From Limnoglobus roseus (GTDB lineage Bacteria; Planctomycetota; Planctomycetia; Gemmatales; Gemmataceae): DNA of 64,000 bases. Positions 32,727 to 41,732 of this stretch are shown piece by piece. The DNA lies in NCBI RefSeq assembly GCF_008254045.1, contig NZ_CP042425.1, positions 6,386,001 through 6,450,000 of the forward strand, written 5' to 3'. A program made the translations under genes and the position numbers. Under the pieces are notes generated by a model, which was not told the origin of the DNA, did not search any database, and saw nothing but the letters and a program-made list of their open reading frames with translations. Each line of letters begins with the position of its first letter. Positions within the stretch are counted from its first letter, which is position 1.

Positions 32727-33161
32727 TTAGGCACCTACGTTGGCGGAGTTGGAAACCACGATCTTGTTGCACCGGATCTCGATCGTGAACTTGTTCGGCT
32801 GATCCTTCTCGTACTTCGTCTCGCCGATCTTCTTGAGGAAGCCGGTGATGGTGAACGTCTTGCCGAGCGCGGCCCCCTCGCCGTCGGGGTCGGGGCTCTT
32901 GCACACGAACGTCTTGTTCTTAACGCCGTGCAGCGCGAGCGCGGCGGCGACGTTCTCGGCGCTGGCGTACAGCTCCGCCGTCGCCGTCCCGTTGTCCCGG
33001 AGCGTGGGGATGAAGACGCGGTCGATGTCGGCCTGGTCGATCGACGTGACCTCCGACTCGCCGAACTCGCGGGCGGGGATCTGCATCATCGCGATGCCGA
33101 CCACCGGGGTGGCGTCCATGGTCAGGGCCGCCCCGAAGCCGATCGTGAATTCATTGGCCAT
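32727..33161 (-). CDS. Major tail tube protein, 144 aa
   Basis: It starts MANEFTIGFGAALTMD and reads as an alternating beta chain with an ITGFLKKIG segment, as in gpV-like and other long-tailed phage tube subunits. The position between the HK97 gp10-type gene and the chaperones supports the call. It would polymerise in rings around the tape measure. Confidence 0.8.
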   Translation of the reverse strand: MANEFTIGFGAALTMDATPVVGIAMMQIPAREFGESEVTSIDQADIDRVFIPTLRDNGTATAELYASAENVAAALALHGVKNKTFVCKSPDPDGEGAALGKTFTITGFLKKIGETKYEKDQPNKFTIEIRCNKIVVSNSANVGA

Positions 33162-33167
33162 TTGGTC

Positions 33168-33611
33168 TCACTTGTTGCGCTTCGCCAGTTCGTCGGCGAA
33201 TGCCTTGGTCAGGTCGGCCGCGTAGTTCCCGGCCGCGGAGTTGTAAGCCTTGTCGAGGAAGCCGAACTTGCGGCTGCGCTTCGTGCCCTTGTCCACCAGC
33301 CAGGAGTACAGGTACGGGATGTGCTTCCGCTTCTGGCCCTTCCGTGGCCCCCGCTTGTATGTACCGCGGGTCCGCGTGAAACTCATCTTCGGGCCGACGA
33401 CGCTGACGATGTTCGTCGGCTTGTAGCTCTGCGTCTTCGTCCCGATCGAGGCGGCCAGGAACCCGTAGCGTTGGATCGAGGTCGCTTCGGCAATGACCCG
33501 CTCGCGGATCGGCTTGGCCGCCCGGTTGCCGGCGATCTTCAGTGCGAGCTTGACGCCCTTCCGCATGCCGTCGAGCGGGGCAAGGTCGAGCGTGACCGAG
33601 CCTTCACTCAT
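33168..33611 (-). CDS. HK97 gp10-like head-tail joining protein, 147 aa
   Basis: The motif ALKIAGNRAAKPIRERVIAEA near the N-terminus and the basic middle RTRGTYKRGPRKGQKRKH followed by YSWLVDKGTKRSRKFGFLDKA match the gp10 family, which caps the tail side of the neck. It overlaps the upstream gene by 8 bases and lies 6 bases before the tube gene. Confidence 0.8.
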   Translation of the reverse strand: MSEGSVTLDLAPLDGMRKGVKLALKIAGNRAAKPIRERVIAEATSIQRYGFLAASIGTKTQSYKPTNIVSVVGPKMSFTRTRGTYKRGPRKGQKRKHIPYLYSWLVDKGTKRSRKFGFLDKAYNSAAGNYAADLTKAFADELAKRNK

Positions 33612-33933
33612 CGGCCGGCTTGCGGATCACGTCGACGATGGTTTCGTTGTCGCCGCGGCGGGCCGTCTCAACGGTCCACACGTCGCCCCACTGGGTATCC
33701 GTCAGGCGGTCCAGCGGCTTCACACTGAGGTACTGCCGCAGGTAGATCGTCGTACGGTCCACTTGCCGAACGCCCTCGAAGCGAGTCTCTTGGGTGGCCG
33801 TCCGGGTTTCCAGTCGGCCGCGGAGTTTGCCGCACGCCCTCCAGTGCTCGTTCGGCTTCGGGTCCCCGAACGTGTCCGGGGACCGCGAGTAGACGCCCCA
33901 GGCGAAGAGGTCGGGGTAGTTCGTCGCGGGCAT
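33604..33933 (-). CDS. Head closure / head-tail adaptor protein, 109 aa
   Basis: ATG 33933 overlaps the previous stop by one base (TGATG). It begins MPATNYPDLFAWGVYSRSP. Its small beta-barrel pattern and its place between the gp6-like connector and gp10 are those of head-closure proteins (SPP1 gp16 / HK97 gp7 type). No strong motif is present. Confidence 0.65.
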   Translation of the reverse strand: MPATNYPDLFAWGVYSRSPDTFGDPKPNEHWRACGKLRGRLETRTATQETRFEGVRQVDRTTIYLRQYLSVKPLDRLTDTQWGDVWTVETARRGDNETIVDVIRKPADE

Positions 33934-34514
33934 CAGACGATTCCCATGTCGAGCCGGTACCGGTTGCACACGCGGCGGAAGCCGTCCGGAGTCTCGTCCA
34001 GGCTGCCGGCCTCGTAGGCGTCCCGGTGCCCGTAGTAGTGGGCGGCGAGTTGCCGGACCGCAACCTTGGCGTCCGGCGGGACGGCGGCCGCCGTCGGCCA
34101 GCCGGCGACGAACCTAACTTGCACGGGCCGCGGGCTGAGCGGGTCGACCGCCGGCCACCCCGTTGCCGGCGGGTACACGTACCCGATCGGCGCGACCAGG
34201 TCGGGGACAAACCCCGTGAGCGTTGCGGTGCCACCGCCAACCGGAGCGTAGGTGATGGCGGTGATGGAGGTGGCCTTCCCGCGGGCGAGCCGGATCGGCG
34301 TGCGGCCACGCGGGAAGGCCGAGTACTGCGTGAAGGTTGTGGTGATGAGAGCGCGGCTGGTCTCGAATTCGAACAGGCCGTGAGCCGCGGCCAAGTAGAG
34401 CGTGAGGTCGACGTCGTCGTCGGCCCGGTTGAGTTGCAAGTGCGACTTCAGTTCGCCGAGCGTCACCGGCAGCGTGTCGGCGGGCGTCAGGATCTCGACG
34501 GGGTCGGTGTGCAT
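33933..34514 (-). CDS. Head-tail connector, gp6-like, 193 aa
   Basis: The N-terminal LPVTLGELKSHLQLNRADDDVDLTLYLAAA is the classic pattern of phage connector proteins of the gp6/QLRG group that form the ring under the portal. The C-terminal VRQLAAHYYGHRDAY helix is also typical. It follows the capsid gene by 69 bases. Confidence 0.85.
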   Translation of the reverse strand: MHTDPVEILTPADTLPVTLGELKSHLQLNRADDDVDLTLYLAAAHGLFEFETSRALITTTFTQYSAFPRGRTPIRLARGKATSITAITYAPVGGGTATLTGFVPDLVAPIGYVYPPATGWPAVDPLSPRPVQVRFVAGWPTAAAVPPDAKVAVRQLAAHYYGHRDAYEAGSLDETPDGFRRVCNRYRLDMGIV

Positions 34515-34583
34515 GGGCCGGTTGAACTAGCGACCGCGGCCGGCCACAAGCGCCGGCCGCGGTCTACTTCGGGGTGTAGGTCG

Positions 34584-36008
34584 TTACGCCGCCAGGCCGC
34601 TGGCCGCGGTCGTCAAACACTGGTTCGCCGCGGCTGGCCCGAGCCAACCGCCGCCGAACGACATGAGGCCGGCGAACGCCAGGTGGGGGTGGAACTTCTC
34701 GGTGAGGACGTCGATCGTTTGGCCCGCCACCAGACGGAGCAGGTAGAAGAGCGGGTTCACGAAGACGACCGCCTTCTTGTTGACCGCCCACCCGGGCATG
34801 AACGTGCTCGCCACGACCGGACAGCCGCCGTACCGCATCACCCGGCGGTCGCCTTCGATCGCGTCGCTGAACAGCGCGCGGCCGGTGGTGTCCTTGAACT
34901 TCTTCCGCATCCGGGCCTGCAGCGTCGGCGACACGAGCCAGATGGCCCCGTTCCGGTACTGCTCGGGCATGGCGAAATACAGGTCGTCGAACGAGTCGGT
35001 CGAGATGTCCGTGATGAGCGAGCCGAACTGCGTCGACGCGGTCATGAGGCCTTGGGCCTCGGTCGTGCCGTTCCCGCCGATCACGTCCTTCTCGATCTTC
35101 CGCCCGTGGCTGTTGCCGATCGCCTTGGCCAGCTTGTCGGTCAGGGAGACGGCCGTGTCGCGGGCGGCCTCGCGGGTCAACTTGTGGTAGCCGCTCGTGA
35201 TCGTCCGGGCCTTGATGACGACCGAGCCGAGGGTCGGGTCGTTGTCCGGGATCGTGGGGGCGAGCTCGGTCCCGCTGCTCGCGGTCGTGTAGTCCGAGAT
35301 CATCGCCGTGTCGTCCACGACGAAGTACGTGCGGTCGTTCCCGTCGTTGGTCGTCTCGCTGTCGACCAAGCCGAGGACGGAGCTGAAGAACGTCAGGTAC
35401 TCGGTGACCTTGTCCGAGTACGTGGTCGGGATGAACTTTTGACCCGGGTCGGCCCCCTTGCTGATCGTCCGCTTGTGGGCGTTCAGCGTGCCGCCGTAGT
35501 CCGCCCGGAGTTCGATGCGGCCGCTGCCGACGTCGAACCCGGCGGTGCGGGCTCGGTAAACGTCGTCGGCCGAGACCCGCCCGCCGAAGCTGTTCAACCA
35601 GATCCGCAAACCTTCTTCTTCGCTCGGCACCCGGGAATTGCCGGCGACGATGATCGTCGGCGCGGCCGGGGCCGGGCGGGTCGGGGCCGTGGCCCGGTTC
35701 CGTTGGGCGGCGAGTCGCTCGGCCGTGTGCACCTGGTCGATTTCGCCGGCGAGCAGCTCGGCCGTATCCACCAGAGAAATCAACTTGGTTTGCTCTTCTG
35801 CCGTCAGGGCCTGCGTCCGACTCCGCGTCTGCAGCGCGTCGGCTTCCGTGATCGTGTTCGCGTGGTCCGTCCGGAGCTCGGCCAGCGTGCGGGCGGGCGT
35901 GGCCGGCGGGGTCGTCGACCCCGCCGGTTGCGTGCGGACGTGGCGGGCCGGATCGGCCGCGGGGGAAGTGGTGTCGGCGGTACGCTTGCGGGGCGAAGTG
36001 CAGAGCAT
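34584..36008 (-). CDS. HK97-type major capsid protein, 474 aa
   Basis: ATG 36008. The N-terminal 110 residues are charged and helical, the delta domain that serves as built-in scaffold and is removed by the protease. The capsid core includes LGLVDSETTNDGNDRTYFVV, TITSGYHKLTREAARDTAV and GGNGTTEAQGLM, the arrangement of phage major capsid proteins. It follows the protease gene by 80 bases. Confidence 0.88.
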   Translation of the reverse strand: MLCTSPRKRTADTTSPAADPARHVRTQPAGSTTPPATPARTLAELRTDHANTITEADALQTRSRTQALTAEEQTKLISLVDTAELLAGEIDQVHTAERLAAQRNRATAPTRPAPAAPTIIVAGNSRVPSEEEGLRIWLNSFGGRVSADDVYRARTAGFDVGSGRIELRADYGGTLNAHKRTISKGADPGQKFIPTTYSDKVTEYLTFFSSVLGLVDSETTNDGNDRTYFVVDDTAMISDYTTASSGTELAPTIPDNDPTLGSVVIKARTITSGYHKLTREAARDTAVSLTDKLAKAIGNSHGRKIEKDVIGGNGTTEAQGLMTASTQFGSLITDISTDSFDDLYFAMPEQYRNGAIWLVSPTLQARMRKKFKDTTGRALFSDAIEGDRRVMRYGGCPVVASTFMPGWAVNKKAVVFVNPLFYLLRLVAGQTIDVLTEKFHPHLAFAGLMSFGGGWLGPAAANQCLTTAASGLAA

Positions 36009-36088
36009 TGGGAAGTGTGACTCGGATCGAGGCGGGAGGAAGTGGGCGGCGGGTAAAGGAACCAAACCCCGCCGCCCGGGCAGCACCA

Positions 36089-36649
36089 CTATGTACGGCG
36101 GGCCTTCGCCAACCGGAGACGCAAAAACAGATTTTCCAGATCGGGGCCGGCGGTGCGGACGGACACCGTCGTCGCCTTGTAGACCTGGTGGCCGGCGGAC
36201 AGCGTGACGTCGATGAGCGTCACGTCGGTAACGTCGTCGGTCGGCAGCCCGCCCGGGCCGGCCGCGGCCGTTCGCCGGCGGCCGCCGGGGGCGTCCGTGA
36301 ACTGGAACGACGCCCCGTTGATCCGACCCGACCGCACGTCCGCAAGGATCTGATCGTTCAGAGCCGACGGCGGGAGGTAGGCGGACGCGAACAGTCCGCG
36401 GGGATCCTCTTGCAGGAGCAAACCCGTGGACCGCCGGGCGAAGGTCTTCGCCGGGTCGTGCTCCAAGTCTGCGATCACGTCCACCGCCGGGTCGGCCAGT
36501 GTGCGACGGAACGCCCCGGGCCGGATGACCTCCGAGAACGTCTCCCCGTTCTCGGTGACCGTGGCCGGGGTGTCGAACACGGCGGCGTAGAACACGAGCC
36601 GGCGATCGTCGCGGACTTCGGGCGCGCTGCTCAACGTGCGAATCTTCAT
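36089..36649 (-). CDS. HK97-family prohead serine protease, 186 aa
   Basis: The catalytic His is in DLEHDPAKTF (His64) and the Ser is in NGASFQF (Ser114), with the typical GAFRRTL and GLFASAYLPP segments between. It cleaves the delta domain of the capsid. It overlaps the portal gene by 4 bases (ATGA). Confidence 0.9.
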   Translation of the reverse strand: MKIRTLSSAPEVRDDRRLVFYAAVFDTPATVTENGETFSEVIRPGAFRRTLADPAVDVIADLEHDPAKTFARRSTGLLLQEDPRGLFASAYLPPSALNDQILADVRSGRINGASFQFTDAPGGRRRTAAAGPGGLPTDDVTDVTLIDVTLSAGHQVYKATTVSVRTAGPDLENLFLRLRLAKARRT

Positions 36650-37878
36650 GCCGTGGGGTCACCCTTCCCGGAGATCTGTGTCAGATCCGTCGCCGAACCC
36701 ATGTTGAGCGGGATCCGCGGCACGTCGCCGCCGTCGACCGGCGGCAGGTTGAGCCAAGCCCGCTGCTCGTTCACCAGCACGGTGCCGTTCTGAATCCCCA
36801 CGTTCGCCACGTCGGCTTGCTGTTGCGGGTCGCCGCGGAGCAGGCCGTTCACGTCGAACTCGCAGTAGACCGAGCTCGTCACGCCGAAGATCTTCGCGTT
36901 GAATTCGAGCTCGGTCTTTTCGAGGAGCGGCCGGAGCGAGTCCCCGTAGAACGCCTGTCGGTCGGCCCCCAGGTTGGAGTAAGTGCCGCGGGACAGGTCC
37001 CCGAGCGAGAGCGGGGACAGGCCGAGCCACCGGGCGATGTCCGGGACCGACGTGCTCAGGGCTTCTATGATCTTCGCGTCGTCGGCGTTCGTGTTGTTCA
37101 GCGGGAGGAACTCGCCGTTTTGCATCGTCACCGGCAGCTTGCCCCGGTTGCCCGTGCCGGCGTAGTCCGCCAGGAAGTGCTCTTTGATCTGCTTCACCGC
37201 GGCGGCGTCGAGCGTGCCGGAGTACTTCAGGTACCCGCTCGGTCGGACGGCGTTCTCGTAGAAGGCTCCGGCCGACTCTTGCACCTGGCGGTGCAAGCCG
37301 AGCGACGAGCCGGCGTAGTCGAGCAGCCGCGTGCCGCGGATCCCGTCCCGCGAGAAGAGGTACAGGTGAATGATCTCGTCTTCGCGGTAGACCTCCACGC
37401 CCTCGGGGGTGCTGACCACCCACGCCCGGTTCCAGTCGTCGTCGATCAGGACGTTGACCACTTTTGAGCAGTGGATCGGGTACAGGCCGACCAGATAGCC
37501 GGTGCCCGTCAGCCGGACGTGCAACAGGACCTCTCGCTCGGTGAAAAGTTGCAGCGCGACCCATTCGAACAACGCCGCCCGTGACTGGATGGGGTTCGGG
37601 CGGTCGTGGAGGATCCAGTAAGTCGGCGAGCTTTCGAGCCGCTTGCGGTCGCCGTTCGCGTCACGCTGGTAGGTGACGAGCGGCAGGGACCCGAGCGCGG
37701 ACTGGTACTTCCGCACCCCGGCCCAGAACGGGGACAGGGTGAGGGCCTCGTCGGGGGTGCGGACGGCCGACGGCCCGGACGGCGGAATGCCGATCGGTTG
37801 GCCGGGGCCGTAGAAGATCGAAGAGGGAAACCACTGGATCGCCCGCCGGCGAACCCACTGTTGAACGCCGGTGAGCAT
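36646..37878 (-). CDS. HK97-type portal protein, 410 aa
   Basis: ATG 37878, chosen because the longer ORF is an antisense shadow of TerL. Motifs are LTLSPFWAGVRKYQSALGSLPL, YREDEIIHLYLFSRDGIRG and the C-terminal SPLSLGDLSRGTYSNLGADRQAFY, all typical of HK97 portals. It forms the dodecameric DNA entry channel. It follows TerL by 14 bases. Confidence 0.93.
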   Translation of the reverse strand: MLTGVQQWVRRRAIQWFPSSIFYGPGQPIGIPPSGPSAVRTPDEALTLSPFWAGVRKYQSALGSLPLVTYQRDANGDRKRLESSPTYWILHDRPNPIQSRAALFEWVALQLFTEREVLLHVRLTGTGYLVGLYPIHCSKVVNVLIDDDWNRAWVVSTPEGVEVYREDEIIHLYLFSRDGIRGTRLLDYAGSSLGLHRQVQESAGAFYENAVRPSGYLKYSGTLDAAAVKQIKEHFLADYAGTGNRGKLPVTMQNGEFLPLNNTNADDAKIIEALSTSVPDIARWLGLSPLSLGDLSRGTYSNLGADRQAFYGDSLRPLLEKTELEFNAKIFGVTSSVYCEFDVNGLLRGDPQQQADVANVGIQNGTVLVNEQRAWLNLPPVDGGDVPRIPLNMGSATDLTQISGKGDPTA

Positions 37879-37892
37879 GCCACTATCTACGG

Positions 37893-39527
37893 TCACAGGA
37901 AGATGACGCCGGCGGAACTCTGCTCGGGGACGGCCGCCGCCTGCACGGCCTGGGAGTAGGCCATCAGCAGGGACACCGCCCCGTCGATGTGATCGGCCGA
38001 CTTCTTGCGGTAGGGACGGCCCTCGTCGTACTTGTTCACGTCGAGGCGGACCGCGTTTATACACCACCGGAGCCACTCGTTCCCGTCGTGGATCAGCCGG
38101 CGTTCGAGCACGTCGAACTTGAACTGCTTCACCACCGGTCCGAAGTACCGGTTCGATTGCGGCATCTTCTCGGCCTTGATGCCGTGGTCGCTCGTCATCT
38201 CCGAGCCGAAGACCCACACCATGCTGCCGTCCATCACGAGCTGCTGAAGTTGCCCGCGGCCCTGGTACGCGAGGATCGCCGGCAGGACGGCGTTCTTGTC
38301 CATCAGGTTGCCGGGCGTGATGGTCATGCAGTTCGTGGCCACGAACTGAGCGTACTTCGGCAGGTTGGATTTCTCCCGCTTCCGAACGCCGTCCTCTGCC
38401 ACCCAGGCGTGGGATTCGGCGTAGTACCGCTTGTCGGGCAGCAGCCAAACCGCACTCAAGGACGTGGGGTCCGTGGTCTGGGATCCGTCCAGCCCGAGCC
38501 ACAGCCGGCAGCCGGCGAGTACGGCCGCCGCCGGCCGCGACTCGCGGCAGTGGTCCCACTCGGCGAGCTGGATCCAGACGGCGTCTTCGGACCGGCAGAA
38601 GATGTTCAGCCGGTACCGCACGAAGTTCAGCCAGGCCGCGGTGTCCTTCTTCGCCGTCGCGAGCGTCGAGGCGAACCGCTCGGACGTGTAGCCGTCGTAG
38701 AGGTCGAGCGACGGGTTGGCCCGCTTCCACACCGCCGGGTCTTCGAGGTTGTCCGTCTCCTTCGCTTCGTACAGCTCGGCGTAGAACGTCGGGTCGAGGT
38801 CCTTGCCTTCGAGCAAATTCCGGCCGCGGCGGACGTACCCGTAGTACCAGTGGGTGAGGTCGTCGCCGGCCGTCGAGATGATAATGAGGATGCCGTCGGG
38901 GCGGGCCAGCGTGGCGTATTCGAGCGTGTTGAAGAGCGCCGGCGACTTGTGCTTGTGGGCCTCGTCGACGATGACGCATGAGCAGTTGAGGCCCTCGGAC
39001 CCGCCCTCGTCGGAACTCAGCGCCTTGTACTCGCCTTCCCGCTTGGGAACTTCGATCAGGTTTTCGCTCGGCACCGGGTTCGAGATCGCCTTGAGCTTTT
39101 CGTTGCCCTTCTTGTTCACCGTGGACTTGAGGTTGTCGAACACCTGCTCGGCGTTCTTCAGGGTCGTGCTGGCCGAGACCACCAGGGGCTTCGGCTGCAC
39201 GGCCCCGAAGAGCTCGTAGGCGGCGATCGCCGACACGAGCAGCGTTTTGCCGTTCTTCTTCGGGACGTGCAACAGAGCCGTCTTGAACCGCCGCGTGCCG
39301 TCGGCGCTCCGCCATCCGTACAGGGACTGAAGGAACCGCACCTGCCACTCAAACAGCCGGAGTTCGCCCTCAATAAACCGCGACGTGACGTACTTCTCGA
39401 CAAAGCGGATGACGCGCTCGGCCGCGGCCGCGTCCCAAAAGCATCCCGCTTCCAGGGCCTTCCGGTCGGCGGCCGTTCGGACCGCCCAGGCGGGGGGCCG
39501 TTTGTCGTCGGGGCAGTGGTGCGGCAC
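37893..39527 (-). CDS. terL: Terminase large subunit, 544 aa
   Basis: The packaging ATPase domain has Walker A HVPKKNGKT at residues 87-95 and Walker B CVIVDEAH at 185-192, with ISTAGDD as coupling motif. The nuclease domain shows GLDGSQTTD and the final acidic DHIDGAVSLLMA. This is the HK97-like terminase lineage, mostly cos-type packaging. It overlaps nothing and is 3 bases from the HNH gene. Confidence 0.95.
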   Translation of the reverse strand: MPHHCPDDKRPPAWAVRTAADRKALEAGCFWDAAAAERVIRFVEKYVTSRFIEGELRLFEWQVRFLQSLYGWRSADGTRRFKTALLHVPKKNGKTLLVSAIAAYELFGAVQPKPLVVSASTTLKNAEQVFDNLKSTVNKKGNEKLKAISNPVPSENLIEVPKREGEYKALSSDEGGSEGLNCSCVIVDEAHKHKSPALFNTLEYATLARPDGILIIISTAGDDLTHWYYGYVRRGRNLLEGKDLDPTFYAELYEAKETDNLEDPAVWKRANPSLDLYDGYTSERFASTLATAKKDTAAWLNFVRYRLNIFCRSEDAVWIQLAEWDHCRESRPAAAVLAGCRLWLGLDGSQTTDPTSLSAVWLLPDKRYYAESHAWVAEDGVRKREKSNLPKYAQFVATNCMTITPGNLMDKNAVLPAILAYQGRGQLQQLVMDGSMVWVFGSEMTSDHGIKAEKMPQSNRYFGPVVKQFKFDVLERRLIHDGNEWLRWCINAVRLDVNKYDEGRPYRKKSADHIDGAVSLLMAYSQAVQAAAVPEQSSAGVIFL

Positions 39528-39530
39528 GGG

Positions 39531-39788
39531 TTACCGGCGGTGCAGAACGGAGTGGTGACACGTCTCGCAGACCGCGAGGACGTTGCCGTCGGCGTGGTTG
39601 TGCGGGTTCAGGTCGACGTGGTGTAGGTCGGTGCTGAAGGCGTTCCGGCAGACCTGGCAGAGTGGCTGCTCGTCAAGGATCCGGGACCGCTGCTTGCGGT
39701 GTTCGTGCCCGTACCCTCTCGCCGTGGAGGACGGTTTCGGACGGTACTTCGTGCCGAGCGGCTTGACCGAGGGCGGGGCGATGGGCAT
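39531..39788 (-). CDS. HNH endonuclease next to terminase, 85 aa
   Basis: Zinc Cys pairs CQVC and CETC bracket the HH dyad (DLHHVDL) and a NPHNH segment, the HNH fold. In cos phages an HNH protein beside TerS and TerL assists cos cleavage. Its stop is 3 bases before TerL and its start overlaps the TerS stop by one base. Confidence 0.9.
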   Translation of the reverse strand: MPIAPPSVKPLGTKYRPKPSSTARGYGHEHRKQRSRILDEQPLCQVCRNAFSTDLHHVDLNPHNHADGNVLAVCETCHHSVLHRR

Positions 39789-40105
39789 CAGAGTCCGAAC
39801 TCGTCTTTCTGTTCTTCCTTGGGTCGATCGAGCTTCGAGTGAGCCCGCTCACGGGGCATCAGCCCGAACTGTTTGGCGAACGAATGGAATTGCTTCGTCA
39901 TGTTCGCGAGTTGGATCATCTCGCGGTAGTTGTCCGCCCCGGCCCGGAACTCTTGCAGCTCGCAGATCCGCTGCCAGGTCAGCGCGCAGACGGCGAAGGC
40001 GTGCAGGTCCTTGGCTGTCAGGATGCCGTCTCGCTCAAGTTGGTCCGCGTGGGCGTTCCAAAAATCCTGAGCTTCGGCGCGAAGTGGGAACGGTGGTTTC
40101 GGCAT
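39788..40105 (-). CDS. terS: Terminase small subunit, P27-like, 105 aa
   Basis: ATG 40105 (MPKPPFPLRAEAQDFWNAH). The helical pattern ILTAKDLHAFAVCALTWQRI...YREMIQLANMTKQFHSFAKQFGLMP is typical of P27-family small terminases that recognise the packaging site. It ends RPKEEQKDEFGL, close to the HNH start. Confidence 0.85.
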   Translation of the reverse strand: MPKPPFPLRAEAQDFWNAHADQLERDGILTAKDLHAFAVCALTWQRICELQEFRAGADNYREMIQLANMTKQFHSFAKQFGLMPRERAHSKLDRPKEEQKDEFGL

Positions 40106-40275
40106 GGCGTGAATATCTACCGCCGCGCCGCGCAGAACAAAACAATTGAAAATTGGATCGGCCCCACGCACGACAGGCGGGTGGGTCGGACGGCGCCCGG
40201 GCCGAAGTCCAGACCCCCCTACCCCGCCGCGGCGATCGCCGCGGCGGAGAAATCGGCGCGAGTCGCGCCGCGGAA
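40106..40275. promoter_or_regulatory. Non-coding gap with 24-bp palindrome, candidate cos site / late promoter region
   Basis: A perfect 24-bp palindrome lies at 40224-40247, each half starting CCGCCGCGGCGA. It is about 120 bases upstream of terS in transcription. A runs and GAAATCGG sequence flank it. The interval separates integrase and tail-terminator genes from the packaging genes, so a cos site or a regulatory hairpin is plausible. No T tract is present. Confidence 0.5.
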
Positions 40276-40674
40276 TCAGGCGGCGACGTGGTCGGCCGTC
40301 AGTTCGAAAGTGACCTCGACCTGAAAGCCTTCGTCGCGCGGCGTCTTGGCCGAGCGGGTCCACTGCACGACGTGAACGGGCAAGGCCGGCCGCGGCTTGC
40401 CAGGCTTGTCGTGGAGGATCCGCACCAGGTGAGCTTCGAGCGTGCGGGCCTGGTTGTACTCCGTGGCCAGCACGTCGAACTGCATACTGTGCCGCACGAG
40501 TCGGATCGTACCGTCGATCTCTGTGACGGGCTCGCTCTCGTCGAGCCGGTACATGACCCAGGGTAACGGGTACTCGTGCTCGGGGATGTGCACGGCGTAC
40601 ACGCGGGCGCCGACGATCTGCACCAAGTCGGGGTCAGCCGCCAGCGTGGCCACGATCGTTTCCTCAACTGTCAT
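40276..40674 (-). CDS. DUF3168-like tail terminator protein, displaced, 132 aa
   Basis: The pattern VEETIVATLAADPDLVQIVGARVYAV...LPWVMYRLDESEPV and VQFDVLATEY-like middle matches DUF3168 proteins (lambda gpU / HK97 gp10-adjacent tail terminators). In related phages the gene lies between gp10 and the tube gene. Here those two are only 6 bases apart and the terminator is next to the integrase, which it overlaps by 11 bases. Confidence 0.7.
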   Translation of the reverse strand: MTVEETIVATLAADPDLVQIVGARVYAVHIPEHEYPLPWVMYRLDESEPVTEIDGTIRLVRHSMQFDVLATEYNQARTLEAHLVRILHDKPGKPRPALPVHVVQWTRSAKTPRDEGFQVEVTFELTADHVAA

Positions 40675-41545
40675 CGGTCTTCTTCCTGCGTTTGGTGGCT
40701 TGGGCGATCCCCTCTTTCATATCCTGCTCGCCCATGTGGATATACCGGTTGGTCATGTCGGTCTTGGTATGACCCAGCATCTTCGACAGAACGGGGAGCG
40801 GCACGCCGTTCCGGATGGCTTCGGTCGCGCCGGTGTGGCGCATCGTGTACACCACGATCCGTTCTTCTTCGCCCGTGGCGTCGAGACCCGCTTTGGTTCG
40901 GGCCGCCCGCATCATGCACCGCAGTGCGTTCGCGGACCGCTCGCCGCCTTTCGAGGCCGGGAAGACCGGATCTGTCGGCTTGGGATTTCGGTGCCGGATC
41001 CAGGCTTCGAGCATCCGCACCGCCCGCGGTCCGATCGCGATCGTGCGCTCTTTCAATCCGTCTCGCCGACGCTTCTTACCCTTGAAGTCCTTAAGTCGAA
41101 GGACACCACCTGGAAGATCGACTTGCGACCAACGAAGCTTCCGTAACTCCCCAGGACGGGCGATGGTGAACCTCATGAGGTAGAGGAAGAGTCGGAAGGG
41201 CCGCGGCGATGCGAGGTAGAGCGCGACCATCTCTGATCGCTGAAGGATCCGCGTTCTCTGGCCACACTTCGGAACTGTCAACTTCTTGAACGGGTCTTTC
41301 GGCACGAGTTCCTCTTCGAGCCCCCACTTGTAGAGGGCCTTCAAGGAACGGACGAAGGCGTTCGTGAATTTGATCGCCACCAGGTGGTGCGTCCGGATGG
41401 TCTCAGCCGGCAGGTGACCGAGCGGCCTGAGCTTCTTGAGCTGCCAGTAGTAGTACTTCCACGTGTTGGGCTCCCTTTGATCGGCGCTGACGAGCACCTG
41501 GATGTTGGCTTGAAAAGAATCGATCAGATGGTTGAGGGTGAGCAT
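40664..41545 (-). CDS. int: Tyrosine recombinase integrase of the prophage, 293 aa
   Basis: It integrates and excises the prophage at the tRNA-Pro att sites. Catalytic residues are Arg130 (IARPGEL), the YTMRH box with Arg236, His259 (MLGHTK) and nucleophile Tyr268 (NRYIHM). The usual first His of the HxxR box is Tyr233, a known natural variant. The N-terminal SAM-like domain (residues 1-90) is present. It lies 187 bases from attR. Confidence 0.95.
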   Translation of the reverse strand: MLTLNHLIDSFQANIQVLVSADQREPNTWKYYYWQLKKLRPLGHLPAETIRTHHLVAIKFTNAFVRSLKALYKWGLEEELVPKDPFKKLTVPKCGQRTRILQRSEMVALYLASPRPFRLFLYLMRFTIARPGELRKLRWSQVDLPGGVLRLKDFKGKKRRRDGLKERTIAIGPRAVRMLEAWIRHRNPKPTDPVFPASKGGERSANALRCMMRAARTKAGLDATGEEERIVVYTMRHTGATEAIRNGVPLPVLSKMLGHTKTDMTNRYIHMGEQDMKEGIAQATKRRKKTDDS

Positions 41546-41732
41546 AGACTCACCAACATGCGGGCTTTCGCCATTCGTTGCAATTGGGATATCACCGTCT
41601 AGAATTGAGAAAAGGAGAAGATTGTTCAGGGAAGACCGTCTCTAACGACCTTTGCGCGCTTCACGTCGCGAACTCCCCTAGCTATCTACCCCTCACAGTG
41701 GCAAACTCCAAAGCGTAGCGCCGCACCCAAGT

